DNA from: Deltaproteobacteria bacterium UBA796
GTDB taxonomy: Bacteria; Myxococcota_A; UBA796
DNA: 13,782 bases
Reading direction: 5' to 3'
Assembly: GCA_002296975.1 (NCBI GenBank)
Contig: DBIS01000018.1
Span: forward strand, 13,165 to 26,946
Shown here piece by piece: positions 1-8,378 of this stretch. The stretch's first letter is position 1; each line of letters opens with the position of its first letter. The notes under the pieces are model-generated. The model ran no database searches, was not told where the DNA came from, and worked only from the letters and a program-made list of their open reading frames with translations. The translations under genes were made by a program, and so were the position numbers.

Positions 1-2340
1 GACACCGACGACACCGACGACCCTGGGGACGACACCGGAAATCCCGAGCCAGAACCCAGCGACTTTGAGTGGTCGGAGGGCCCCGAGCTACCCGACTGCA
101 CCCCCAGCACATCCAGTTCGTCCCTAGTGGCCCTCTCTGGCGTGCTGCTCACACCCGATGGCGCAACCGCCGGAATGGTCATCTACGACCAAGATTCAGG
201 CGAAATCACCTGTGCTGGCGACTGCGACCCAAGCGGTGCATCTGTGGTGTGCACCGAAGGCTTGATCTCTCCTGGGCTGATCGATTCGCACAACCACATG
301 CAATACAACGCGCTCGGCCCTTGGCAACACGATGCGCTCTTTTCGGACCGCTATGACTGGCGCTCTGACGGCGACTACTGGGATTACCGGACCGCCTACG
401 ACGCCATCGATGACCCATACAAATGCGAGATCATGAAATGGGCTGAATTGCGCAGCTTGGTCGCTGGCACCACATCGGTTGTCGGCTCGAGCGGGGGCAG
501 TTGCATCAACCCACTGATTCGCAACCTCGACGAGGATTCCGCCGCCTCAGGCATCCCTGGCTACACGCTTTACTACTCCGCCTCCACCGTGACTGACCGC
601 TTTGAAGAGGGCGACATCACCACCCCTGGTGGCTATTTCGACGCCGTAGAGAACCATGTTGGCGAAGGCGTAGACGGCGCTGTGACCGACGAGATCAGCC
701 ACATGATGAACATCGGGATGGAGGGGCCAGGGCAAATCTATGTTCACGCCACCGACGCCACCACAGCGCAGCTTGCGCGCATGGCCGATAAAGGCACCGC
801 CATCGCGTGGTCGCCTCGGTCCAACTTAGACCTATACGCCGCCACCACCCCCGCAGACATCGCCCACAAGCTTGGCGTACCCCTATCTTTAGCCCCCGAC
901 TGGACTTGGTCTGGCTCGATGAGCCCCGCCCGCGAGTTGAGCTGCGTTGTCGATTATCTCGGCTCACGCCAAGCAGGCATCTCCGACATCACCATGTGGT
1001 CGTGGACAACATCCGAGGCCGCTAGGGTGCTCAACCTCGATGCGACTTTGGGGCGCTTGTCCCCTGGATTCAAGGCTGATATCAGCGTATTCTCGCATTC
1101 AAACCAGCCTTACCGCACCGTTATCGAGGCCGACCCAAAAGCTGTTCGCCTGGTAATCGTCGGCGGAAATGCCCTGTATGGAGAGAGCGATTTGGTCGAG
1201 GCAACCACTGCGATGCCCGAATGGTGTGAGACGATCGACGCCTGTGGGACCAGCAAAACCATCTGCGCCAAAGCCGGAAACTCAGGGGATGACGCGCAAA
1301 CGGTCACCGATATATCGTCCATCTTGTCTTCGGCTTTGGGCGCTGTGACCATGCCCCCAGATTTAGCCTATGCCGGCGAGCTTTTCGGACTGTTTTCTTG
1401 TGAAGAGACACGCGAAAGCTGTGATGTCTCCATCCCGACCGATACCGATGTGGACGGCGATGGCATCGACGACACAAGTGATGTCTGCATGTGGGCCTAC
1501 GATCCAAGCCAACGGGACTTCGATAACGATGGCCTGGGTGACGCATGCGATCCTTGCCCCCTCGCAGCCGACCAAACAGAATGTAGCCACACCCCTGGCG
1601 ACATCGACGGTGACGGCATCGCGACTGCGGACGACAACTGCCCATGGCTGTCCAATATCGAGCAAGCCGATGGTGACGACGACGGCCATGGGGATGTTTG
1701 CGACCCTTGCCCAGACGAGGCCAACCCCGGTGATGCCGGCTGTACCTATACTGTGGCGGATATTCGGGACCCATCCAGCCCACTGCATCCACCTGAGGGC
1801 TCAGGGGTTACCGTGAGCGGCGTGGTGGTCACCGGTATCAAGAGTGGTTCGGGCTTGTATGTACAAGACCCGACTGCATCTGTGTACGGCGGAATCTTCA
1901 TCTACGACAGCGGGAGCTTCTCCTCCGGAACCCTCGCTGTGGGCGATGTCCTGACCGTGAGCGGGGTCTACTCCGAATATTATGGACTCGCTCAAATCAG
2001 CGGTCCTGATATCACCGTCACCGGCTCTGCAGCAGTGCCCGCCCCCATCGATGTGAGTGACGCCTGCGCCATCGCCACAGATGGGTCGGCCTCTGAGTCA
2101 CTCGAAAGCATGGTGGTGAGGGTGTCGAGTGTCACCGTCACCGACGCCAACCCCGACGCACCCGACGACTATCAAGAGTTCGAAGTCGCCTCCTGTTTGA
2201 GAGTAGACGACCAACTTTCCGAGGTCTTGGTCCCTCAACCCTCAGTCGGCAGCTTTTTCAGCCAGCTTTCCGGCGTGTTGACCTTTGGTTATGGTCACGC
2301 CAAGCTCTTGCCCAGAGGGGCTGACGACGTTGTGGAATAA
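1..2340 (+). CDS. Exported amidohydrolase with TSP3 repeats and C-terminal OB-fold-like domain (5' partial)
   Basis: The frame is open from base 1, so the start and any signal peptide or lipobox lie outside; 779 residues are visible. A GTG at base 127 is in frame but falls inside the protein. Residues 1-25 are an Asp/Thr/Pro-rich linker opening with DTDDTDD, typical of surface lipoproteins in Myxococcota-like bacteria. An amidohydrolase domain covers about 40-400: HNH (97-99) fits the HxH metal site, H249 the next metal His, D300 in PDWTWSGS the last metal Asp, and TLGRLSPGFKADI is the usual C-terminal motif. W270 in AWSPRSN sits where deaminase relatives have a catalytic His, and D252 where they have Glu. 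Residues 481-580 are Asp/Cys-rich thrombospondin type 3 calcium-binding repeats. The tail (582-779; VTVSGVVVTG, GLYVQDP, GDVLTVSG) resembles OB-fold domains of secreted nucleases. A cyclic amide or amine substrate outside the cytoplasm is inferred; the true substrate is unknown. Confidence 0.85.
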   Translation, partial: DTDDTDDPGDDTGNPEPEPSDFEWSEGPELPDCTPSTSSSSLVALSGVLLTPDGATAGMVIYDQDSGEITCAGDCDPSGASVVCTEGLISPGLIDSHNHMQYNALGPWQHDALFSDRYDWRSDGDYWDYRTAYDAIDDPYKCEIMKWAELRSLVAGTTSVVGSSGGSCINPLIRNLDEDSAASGIPGYTLYYSASTVTDRFEEGDITTPGGYFDAVENHVGEGVDGAVTDEISHMMNIGMEGPGQIYVHATDATTAQLARMADKGTAIAWSPRSNLDLYAATTPADIAHKLGVPLSLAPDWTWSGSMSPARELSCVVDYLGSRQAGISDITMWSWTTSEAARVLNLDATLGRLSPGFKADISVFSHSNQPYRTVIEADPKAVRLVIVGGNALYGESDLVEATTAMPEWCETIDACGTSKTICAKAGNSGDDAQTVTDISSILSSALGAVTMPPDLAYAGELFGLFSCEETRESCDVSIPTDTDVDGDGIDDTSDVCMWAYDPSQRDFDNDGLGDACDPCPLAADQTECSHTPGDIDGDGIATADDNCPWLSNIEQADGDDDGHGDVCDPCPDEANPGDAGCTYTVADIRDPSSPLHPPEGSGVTVSGVVVTGIKSGSGLYVQDPTASVYGGIFIYDSGSFSSGTLAVGDVLTVSGVYSEYYGLAQISGPDITVTGSAAVPAPIDVSDACAIATDGSASESLESMVVRVSSVTVTDANPDAPDDYQEFEVASCLRVDDQLSEVLVPQPSVGSFFSQLSGVLTFGYGHAKLLPRGADDVVE

Positions 2341-3889
2341 GGCCCGATGGACTGAGGCGCCCTGGATTGTCGGGGTGCTTTTGGGCTTGGTTGGTCTGTG
2401 GTGGAGGGGGCACGCATTCGTCCCCACACCATACATCTCTGCCTACGACTGGATGGAGTACGTCCCCAGTGCCTGGATGGTCACTCACGGTGTGGATTTG
2501 GGGGGCTACGCCACCTGGCGAAACCCCCTTTACCCCGCCATCTTGGGTCATGTGGGCGAGGTCATCGGATACAACGAGGCCACCTGGCTACTATCAAGCA
2601 TCGCGATGAGCCTGGTCGTTATCTCAGCAGGGCTGGGCGCCCGGGCCCTGGCAGGACCGTGGGCCGGCATGCTCGCTGCAGTCACTGTTCCCCTGATCAA
2701 CCCATGGGCCGAGGCCAGCCGTTGGGCGACCTTGTACCCGATGTTGACCGCCGCCACAGGTGCTGCCCTCGCATTGGGCGCAGCCTTTGCGCGATGGGGT
2801 CATCCCTTAGCAGCCTTTGGCGCCGCCGCCGCCGCTGGGTTGGCCCTGGGCATCGACTTTCGGGGCATCGTACTCGTCTTGGCCGTGTTGGCCTTGATGG
2901 CCGTCCATCTCACCCAAAAACGCGACTTTCGCCCCGTGGGCATTGCCTTGGTGCTGATGGCGCTCGGCCCTTTGAGCAACAGCCTCTTGTCTGTCAGCAA
3001 TCAAAAACAAACCGCCACAGCAGTGGGCACCCAGCGTGCCCTCGAGGTCAAACTCGCGGTCGAAAGCGGTGATATTGAACTGTCCCGCGCGTGCAGAGAT
3101 GAGCCAACAGACCAGATATATCCCAGCTTATCCACCCTCAGACGACCGTGCGCTTGGGCATTTTTGGCGGACAATCTCGACCGATTTAAGGACCAAGCAC
3201 CCTTTGGCGTGGGGGCCACCTTGTTTGCGTTGCCTCTGCTTTTGCTCGGCGGCGGGCGGGGATGGCGTGCCAGCTTGGCCGCTGTTTTGGTCTTTGGAGC
3301 CGGATTTGGTGCCATGGGCATCATGGCGGTGTGGGCGCGCCTAAATGTTCACCATTTTGTGCAGTTTGCCGTGCCGATAGCCATGGTGGTGCCGGTCGCC
3401 CTGGGCCGGCTGGTCCACACCCTCGCGTTTCCCAAACTTCGCTCTCCCCTCAAGGCCATCACTGCCGTCACCGCAGCCATTTATTTGCTCCTCGGGGGGC
3501 CTTGGGCCGGAAAACCCATCGACGATTTGGCCAAGGGCACCCAAAACCCAATGCTCGGAAAAATGCTGGGCGGGGTCGACATGCACTTTGATGCCAAAGC
3601 AGGCGATATCCTGCTCGACTGCTCCGGACACGGTGTAGAAGCTGCCCTATTGCCCCGCAGGCTCAACCCATCCACCCCCAACTTCAAGCCTTCAATCAAC
3701 AACCCTCGGTGTCAGTCCTGGATCCAACAACCCCCATCCTCCACCGGTCGCGCGTGGTTGTTCACCCGCGAAGAGCCGGGTTTTTCTGAGCCACCTTCGC
3801 CCTCATGGGTCGTGGTCGAAGCCTGGGTTGATGGTCCAAGAAAAACTTGGTTGTGGATGCGAGTTGACAGCACCAAAAACCAGCCCTAG
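2291..3889 (+). CDS. GT-C-type multi-pass membrane glycosyltransferase (GT39/ArnT-like)
   Basis: A 532-residue protein with roughly ten hydrophobic segments and a soluble C-terminal part (about 410-532). After the first helix (24-38) comes a loop with YDWMEY (D53, E56) and then RNPLYP (78-82). This matches the acidic first periplasmic loop of GT-C transferases, which take sugars from polyprenyl-phosphate carriers outside the membrane. The soluble tail has two Cys (near 444 and 474) that could pair in the periplasm. The gene overlaps the amidohydrolase by 50 bases if it starts at this ATG. A TTG at 2330 is preceded by AGAGGGG (2314-2320), would cut the overlap to 11 bases and begins just before the first helix, so it is a serious alternative; a TTG at 2285 is also in frame. 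Membership of a GT-C family is likely; donor and acceptor are unknown. Confidence 0.75.
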   Translation: MVTPSSCPEGLTTLWNKARWTEAPWIVGVLLGLVGLWWRGHAFVPTPYISAYDWMEYVPSAWMVTHGVDLGGYATWRNPLYPAILGHVGEVIGYNEATWLLSSIAMSLVVISAGLGARALAGPWAGMLAAVTVPLINPWAEASRWATLYPMLTAATGAALALGAAFARWGHPLAAFGAAAAAGLALGIDFRGIVLVLAVLALMAVHLTQKRDFRPVGIALVLMALGPLSNSLLSVSNQKQTATAVGTQRALEVKLAVESGDIELSRACRDEPTDQIYPSLSTLRRPCAWAFLADNLDRFKDQAPFGVGATLFALPLLLLGGGRGWRASLAAVLVFGAGFGAMGIMAVWARLNVHHFVQFAVPIAMVVPVALGRLVHTLAFPKLRSPLKAITAVTAAIYLLLGGPWAGKPIDDLAKGTQNPMLGKMLGGVDMHFDAKAGDILLDCSGHGVEAALLPRRLNPSTPNFKPSINNPRCQSWIQQPPSSTGRAWLFTREEPGFSEPPSPSWVVVEAWVDGPRKTWLWMRVDSTKNQP

Positions 3890-3898
3890 GTTCCTTTT

Positions 3899-5005
3899 AT
3901 GGTTCAGGGTACCATCTCCATCATCATTCCCGCTCACAACGCGGCCGACACGCTGGTGCGCTGCTTGGGGGCGGTGACCCACCAGGACGATGAAGACTAC
4001 GAAGTCATCGTCATCGACGACGGCTCCACCGACGCCACCGCCGCCATCATCGGCAAATTTGATGTGCTTGGACTCCGAAACGACGACCAACGGGGGCCTG
4101 CCATCAGCCGAAACCGAGGCGCTGACGCCGCCAAGGGCGCGTACCTGGTCTTCACCGACGCCGACTGCGTACCCCCCGTGCACTGGCTCAAGGACATCCG
4201 AAAATGGCTCGAGGTGGCACCGGTTGTCGCCGGAACCTACCTCCCAGCCCCCTGGCAAGGGCCTTTGGGACGATTCGCCAACCTCGACTGGTATCTGTAC
4301 TGGTTTCGCTTCATCCCAGCCGAAACAGACTCATTTTCGATGGGCAATGTTGCGTTTCACCGAGATGTCTACTTTGACCGCGACCGCCTCGAAGAGCACT
4401 TTTTTCACCGCCTCGCCGCCGCCGAAGACACCATCGTCGCGATGACCATCGCCGAGCGGCACCGAATTTTGAGCACAAAGCAGTTGTGGGTACTGCATTG
4501 CCACCGTGAAAAGCTCTCCCAATATATCACCAAGCACATCACGACCGGCTACTCGCGAACCCTCTTGTCATTGGCCTTTCCCCAACGAAAAGTCTTCGCT
4601 GCCCGTGACATCCGCCTGAGTTTTGTCTTTTCTCAGCTGCTCTCGACCACCTTGCTCGCCTTCGCCGTACTCTCAGCCCCCTTCTTTGGCCCATGGCCCA
4701 TCCTCTGGGCCATCGCATTTTACACCCTGACACAAGCCTCTTCGTTGATGGTCATCGCCAGAGCCGAGCCCTCCATCCGTTTTGTCGCCATGAGCTACGG
4801 GTTGTTTTTTGTCCGAAACCTCGCCTGGATCGCAGGGATGGCCAAAGCGCTCTTTTATGTGGCCCAAGCCCCACCCGAGCTTGAAGCTGCCGCCCGATGG
4901 CGAGCACACCGCGACCATGACCGGGGCGAAAGTATTATAGCGCCGCAGACTGAGAATTCGACACCGGATAAAAACCTTGAGGTGTTCACCGACTCGGTGC
5001 ATTAA
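3899..5005 (+). CDS. Family 2 glycosyltransferase with C-terminal membrane segments
   Basis: A 368-residue protein with a GT-A fold typical of family 2. ISIIIPAHNAADTL (6-19) is the nucleotide-sugar entry strand, VIVIDDGSTD (36-45) the conserved Asp region, and TDADC (86-90) carries the DxD metal site. ED at 176-177 in AAEDTIV is the likely catalytic-base region. Residues about 242-285 and 297-322 are hydrophobic and probably anchor the enzyme with its active site in the cytoplasm. The ATG lies 9 bases after the previous stop, and only a weak AGG precedes it, so translation may depend on coupling. Placed next to a GT-C transferase, it may load or extend a lipid-linked sugar that its neighbour uses; that pairing is inferred. 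The 45-residue hydrophilic tail has no recognised motif. The family call is firm, the sugar is not known. Confidence 0.9.
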   Translation: MVQGTISIIIPAHNAADTLVRCLGAVTHQDDEDYEVIVIDDGSTDATAAIIGKFDVLGLRNDDQRGPAISRNRGADAAKGAYLVFTDADCVPPVHWLKDIRKWLEVAPVVAGTYLPAPWQGPLGRFANLDWYLYWFRFIPAETDSFSMGNVAFHRDVYFDRDRLEEHFFHRLAAAEDTIVAMTIAERHRILSTKQLWVLHCHREKLSQYITKHITTGYSRTLLSLAFPQRKVFAARDIRLSFVFSQLLSTTLLAFAVLSAPFFGPWPILWAIAFYTLTQASSLMVIARAEPSIRFVAMSYGLFFVRNLAWIAGMAKALFYVAQAPPELEAAARWRAHRDHDRGESIIAPQTENSTPDKNLEVFTDSVH

Positions 5006-5013
5006 AGGGCCGC

Positions 5014-5019
5014 AGGAGG
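5014..5019 (+). promoter_or_regulatory. Ribosome binding site fixing the start of the coiled-coil gene
   Basis: A perfect AGGAGG lies 5 bases before the ATG at 5025. It supports that start over an in-frame TTG at 4977, which has no such signal and lies inside the preceding gene. Confidence 0.8.
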
Positions 5020-5024
5020 CTTCC

Positions 5025-5972
5025 ATGCTCAACGATGACGCACCCAACAGCGCCCTTCGCATCAAGAAAAGTCACGCCACTATTGCCATAATAAGCGCAA
5101 TGTTGGTGGCCGTGATCGGCGGATGGGCGGGCCACGAGATGTTCACAGAACCCGTTGTGATCATGCCTGCGCCAGAGGTGATCAAAGAAGCGCTGACCGA
5201 AGCCGAGCTGCGCATGCTCGCCGAAGACCTGATCGCCTCTGAAACACTTCGGGCGCAAGATGCCATCTCCAGGGTCGCTACCCTCCAAGAGGCCCTCACG
5301 GCGAAAGAGTCTGAACTCAATGAACTCAAAGGGGCCAAGACAAAGAGCGCCAAAGCCAAAGGCCGCCTCAATGATGAGATCGCCTTTTTGCGCATCCAGC
5401 TTGCAAGCGCAGAAGACCAGCGAGACTCCCTTCGCGTGGAACTCAAACAGGCCATTAAAGCGCTCGACTTCCAGGTGGTCCAGAGCAAGAAATTCAAGCG
5501 CAAGGCCAAGCGCTACAAGATGGAATCCACCACCAATTTATGGAGCGCATTTTTGGCCAACGCCAAAGTAAATATCTGCAATCGCGGCACCAAAAAACGC
5601 CACGAAAGATGCAACAGTGCAGTCAGCGAGGCCCTGGCCAACCAAATGCGCGCTCGATTTATGGTTTGCGTGGACACCTATCAATCTGTGCCGGTCCTCA
5701 AGCAAGCGCGCAAGGGCGACACCATGCCTCGATATGCTCAAAAGCTAAGCCAGGACAACAAATTCACCAAGAAGGGTTGGTATGTCCTCTTTTGTGACCC
5801 GACCCTTCCAGAGGCTCCCGACGACGATCTTCAAGGCGACGATGTTCCCACCTGGAAATCCACCTATGAAGTGGATGGGGACGGCAACACCGTGCCAAGC
5901 CATGGGCGCGACAAAACCTTGTCCGACGAAGAAGAGTTGAATTTAGACGAGCTCGACTTGGACTTCGAATAG
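5025..5972 (+). CDS. Unrecognised one-pass membrane coiled-coil protein with four-Cys domain and acidic tail
   Basis: I do not recognise this 315-residue protein. Residues 1-17 are polar and end in basic RIKKSH; 18-36 form one membrane helix, so the rest probably lies outside the cytoplasm. Residues about 52-165 are rich in Ala, Glu, Lys and Leu with heptad-like spacing, as in a coiled coil, and become very basic at the end (KKFKRKAKRYK, 155-165). A compact region (170-260) has four Cys (185, 196, 215, 257), including CNRGTKKRHERC, able to form two disulfides or bind metal. The last 50 residues are Asp/Glu-rich and end in LDELDLDFE. The gene starts 19 bases after the glycosyltransferase gene with a strong ribosome site, so it is probably in the same operon. 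A scaffold or glycan-assembly role, loosely like a co-polymerase, is only a guess; it lacks the second membrane helix of Wzz proteins. Confidence 0.8.
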   Translation: MLNDDAPNSALRIKKSHATIAIISAMLVAVIGGWAGHEMFTEPVVIMPAPEVIKEALTEAELRMLAEDLIASETLRAQDAISRVATLQEALTAKESELNELKGAKTKSAKAKGRLNDEIAFLRIQLASAEDQRDSLRVELKQAIKALDFQVVQSKKFKRKAKRYKMESTTNLWSAFLANAKVNICNRGTKKRHERCNSAVSEALANQMRARFMVCVDTYQSVPVLKQARKGDTMPRYAQKLSQDNKFTKKGWYVLFCDPTLPEAPDDDLQGDDVPTWKSTYEVDGDGNTVPSHGRDKTLSDEEELNLDELDLDFE

Positions 5973-5997
5973 CCTAAACGCTTAATTCTCTGGTTCT

Positions 5998-6528
5998 TCA
6001 GGTGCGAACGAAGACCGTTTGGGTACGATGGCCCACGCGCACCGGATATTGTGTGGTCTTGCGCAAAGTCCAGCCGGCCATCGGCGGGGGTGGGTCGCCG
6101 CTCAACAACACAGCACGGCCACCGGGTGACAACAACCTCGCCGCGTCGACAAGGTAGTCCGCAGGGGGGCGATATGCTCGGCTAATCACCCCATCAAAGC
6201 CCGAGTCTACATCTTCTGTCCGGCCGTGAACCACTGCAAGGTTGCTCAAACCTGTGGCCATCACGACCTGCTTTAAAAATCCCGCCCGCTTGAGCCGACT
6301 TTCAATCAACACCACGTGCGCGTTTGGGTATCGGGCCGCCAAAGCCACCCCGGGAAATCCTGCTCCAGAGCCTAAATCTGCCCATCGGCCTGTGGCATCA
6401 AGCCCTTCGACTGAACCTGCAGCATCCACAAAGTGGTCATAAACAGGCCCTGGCCCCACCAGGTTCATCACCTTGCGCCATTTCTCCAAGAGCGCGAGAT
6501 GCTTCTTCTCTGCTTCGGTCCAGATCAT
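5998..6528 (-). CDS. rsmG: 16S rRNA (guanine-N7)-methyltransferase RsmG (GidB)
   Basis: A 176-residue SAM-dependent methyltransferase that methylates N7 of G527 (E. coli numbering) in the 530 loop of 16S rRNA. The SAM-binding motif DLGSGAGFPG is at 51-60, followed by LIESRLKRAGFLKQV (74-88), the HGRTED turn (101-106) and ISRAYRPP (115-122), all in the order expected for RsmG. WRKVMNLVG (17-25) matches the family's W-N-K-x-x-N-L segment. It is somewhat shorter than the usual ~205 residues, mainly at the N terminus. The ATG overlaps the mnmG stop in an ATGA, with GGAGGG (minus strand, 6538-6533) 4 bases upstream, so the two genes are cotranscribed and probably translationally coupled. Loss of RsmG is known to give low-level streptomycin resistance in several bacteria. 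The 3' end faces the coiled-coil gene across 25 bases. Confidence 0.95.
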   Translation of the reverse strand: MIWTEAEKKHLALLEKWRKVMNLVGPGPVYDHFVDAAGSVEGLDATGRWADLGSGAGFPGVALAARYPNAHVVLIESRLKRAGFLKQVVMATGLSNLAVVHGRTEDVDSGFDGVISRAYRPPADYLVDAARLLSPGGRAVLLSGDPPPPMAGWTLRKTTQYPVRVGHRTQTVFVRT

Positions 6529-8378
6529 CCAGCCCTCCGGCGCGCGAGCAGCACTGCCAACATATCGATCGCTGCTGGGGTGACGCCTGGCAAACGTGAG
6601 GCCGCCCCCAAAGTTTCAGGGCGGGCATCCCGCAGACGCTCCGCCACCTCATTGGAGATACCCGGCGCATCAAAGCTCATATCCACAGGAATGAGAACCG
6701 CCGCCATCTTTCGGGTACGGGCCGCCCGAGCCGCCTCTCGGGCCAGATAGCCAGAATATTTTATATCGGTCTCCACCTGAATCGCCGTGATCCGGTCGAG
6801 TTCGGGTACACCATCGACGAGAGCGCCGAGGGCCGACCATTCAAGCTCCGGGCGCCGCAGTAATTCCGATACGCTCACCGGCTTGCGAGGCACAACAAAA
6901 CCGGCAGCCTCAAAACGGGCTGTGGTCTTGGCGTTTGGGCGCACCTGGGTGGCCTCACACCAAGCCATCGCCGTTTCAATATCGGCGAGCTTCGTCTCAA
7001 AACACGCCCAATCTTTATCGGAGACCAAACCCAAAGACCGCCCAAGAGGCATCAGCCGGCGGTCCGCATTGTCTTCGCGCAATAAAAGGCGATGCTCTGC
7101 CCGGCTCGAAAACATCCGGTAAGGCTCGCCGCCCACACCGCGGGTGACCAAATCATCGATCAACACACCGATATAGCCCTGATCTCTTCCCAAAATCATG
7201 GGCTTTGATCGGGCGGCAGACACCCCCGCCACCAAGCCTTGGGCCGCGGCCTCTTCATAGCCGCTCGTGCCGTTGACTTGCCCAGCCAAATACAGGCCAG
7301 GGATCGCCTTATGCTGCAAACCGTGGTCTAAATCTCGCGGGTCAGCGAAGTCATATTCGACCGCATAGCCAAGCTGCAAAATCTCAGCCTTCTCGAGCCC
7401 CTCAATGGTGCGCACCATCGCCAATTGCACATCGGCAGGCAAGCTGGTCGACAGGCCGTTGACGTAAACCTTGTCCGTAGCCAGCCCCTCTGGCTCTAAA
7501 AACAGCTGGTGGCGGTCGCGGTCAGCAAAGCGGGTGATCTTATCTTCTATGCTTGGGCAATACCTTGGTCCCCGGCCTTCGATTTGTCCGCTAAACAGCG
7601 GTGACCGGTGAAGGCTATCGCGGATCAATCGGTGAGTTTTCGCGTTGGTATAGGCGATATGGCAGTCGATCGTGGGCAGCCGCTTGGTGGGCGGGCTGAA
7701 CGAAAAATGGCCCTCGGGCAAAGTTTCGACCTGTGCTTGAACACGGTCCCAATCAATGGTCCGACCGTCTAACCGGGGGGTTGTGCCTGTTTTGAGACGC
7801 CCCAAGCGCAACCCCAATCCACTCAGTCGGGTCGCGAGCCGGCCCGCAGAGGCCTCTCCCGCACGGCCTCCAGCGGTCTGGTCGTCGCCACAGTGCATCA
7901 CTGCCGACAAAAATGTGCCCGTGCTCAAAATCACGGCGCGCGTGGACACCTGCTCCCCGTTTCCAAGCTCTACGCCGACCACGCGATGGCCATCGACTTT
8001 CAAGTCGACAACTTCGCCTTCGATGACGGTCAAACGAGGGGCCGCCTCGATCACCGCCCGCATTTCGATGGGGTAGCGATCGATATCGACCTGGGCGCGG
8101 CTGGCTTGAACCGCGAGGCCTTTTCGGGTGTTGAGGCGCCGAAACTGAATGGTCGCGGCATCGGCCACCCTGCCCATCGCACCGCCCAGCGCATCGAGTT
8201 CGCGGACAAGACATCCCTTGGCCAGCCCGCCGACCGCCGGGTTGCAAGACAAGCGCCCGATGTGATCTGCCGACATGGTGACCATCCCGACCGTGCAGCC
8301 CAAGCGACTCGCAGCGAGAGCGGCTTCGCAACCCGCATGGCCACCCCCCACAACAATGATTTCGAAAGACCGCGCCAC
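6525..8378 (-). CDS. mnmG: tRNA uridine-5-carboxymethylaminomethyl modification enzyme MnmG (GidA)
   Basis: A 617-residue FAD enzyme that works with MnmE to place (carboxymethyl)aminomethyl groups on wobble U34 of tRNAs. The FAD dinucleotide motif VVGGGHAGCEAA is at 9-20. The two Cys important for catalysis are present: C45 in SCNPAVGG and C274 in YCPSIEDK. Further MnmG blocks are LVRELDALGG (57-66), GRLKTGTTPR (193-202), YVNGLSTSLP, NGTSGYEEAAAQGL and SRAEHRLLLREDNADRR. Length is normal for the family. KTGTTPR is unusual, as I recall KTGTPPR being near universal. The start is GTG with AGAGGTGG (minus strand, 8389-8382) just upstream. It is the first gene of a gidA-gidB pair; neither mnmE nor parAB, common neighbours elsewhere, is in the window. 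The gene is divergent from the GT-C gene at 8438. Confidence 0.97.
   Translation of the reverse strand: MARSFEIIVVGGGHAGCEAALAASRLGCTVGMVTMSADHIGRLSCNPAVGGLAKGCLVRELDALGGAMGRVADAATIQFRRLNTRKGLAVQASRAQVDIDRYPIEMRAVIEAAPRLTVIEGEVVDLKVDGHRVVGVELGNGEQVSTRAVILSTGTFLSAVMHCGDDQTAGGRAGEASAGRLATRLSGLGLRLGRLKTGTTPRLDGRTIDWDRVQAQVETLPEGHFSFSPPTKRLPTIDCHIAYTNAKTHRLIRDSLHRSPLFSGQIEGRGPRYCPSIEDKITRFADRDRHQLFLEPEGLATDKVYVNGLSTSLPADVQLAMVRTIEGLEKAEILQLGYAVEYDFADPRDLDHGLQHKAIPGLYLAGQVNGTSGYEEAAAQGLVAGVSAARSKPMILGRDQGYIGVLIDDLVTRGVGGEPYRMFSSRAEHRLLLREDNADRRLMPLGRSLGLVSDKDWACFETKLADIETAMAWCEATQVRPNAKTTARFEAAGFVVPRKPVSVSELLRRPELEWSALGALVDGVPELDRITAIQVETDIKYSGYLAREAARAARTRKMAAVLIPVDMSFDAPGISNEVAERLRDARPETLGAASRLPGVTPAAIDMLAVLLARRRAG

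Noticed and set aside
1304..1816. Long open frames in other frames of the TSP3-repeat region, one of them Val/Ile-rich on the minus strand.
   Set aside because: They arise because GAC/GAT-rich Asp codons read as Val/Ile on the other strand. They have no start signals and lie wholly inside the amidohydrolase gene.
3126..3134. TTATCCACC, one base off a DnaA box, near the gidAB genes.
   Set aside because: It is a single near-match inside a coding region. The only other near-match seen (near 10375) is isolated too, so there is no origin-like cluster.
4987..4999. Small hairpin CACCG-ACT-CGGTG near the end of the GT2 gene.
   Set aside because: The stem is five pairs, there is no T run, and the next gene starts close by with a strong ribosome site, so it is not a convincing terminator.
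4977..5024. Upstream TTG start for the coiled-coil protein.
   Set aside because: It would add 16 residues overlapping the GT2 gene without a ribosome site, while AGGAGG points to the ATG at 5025.
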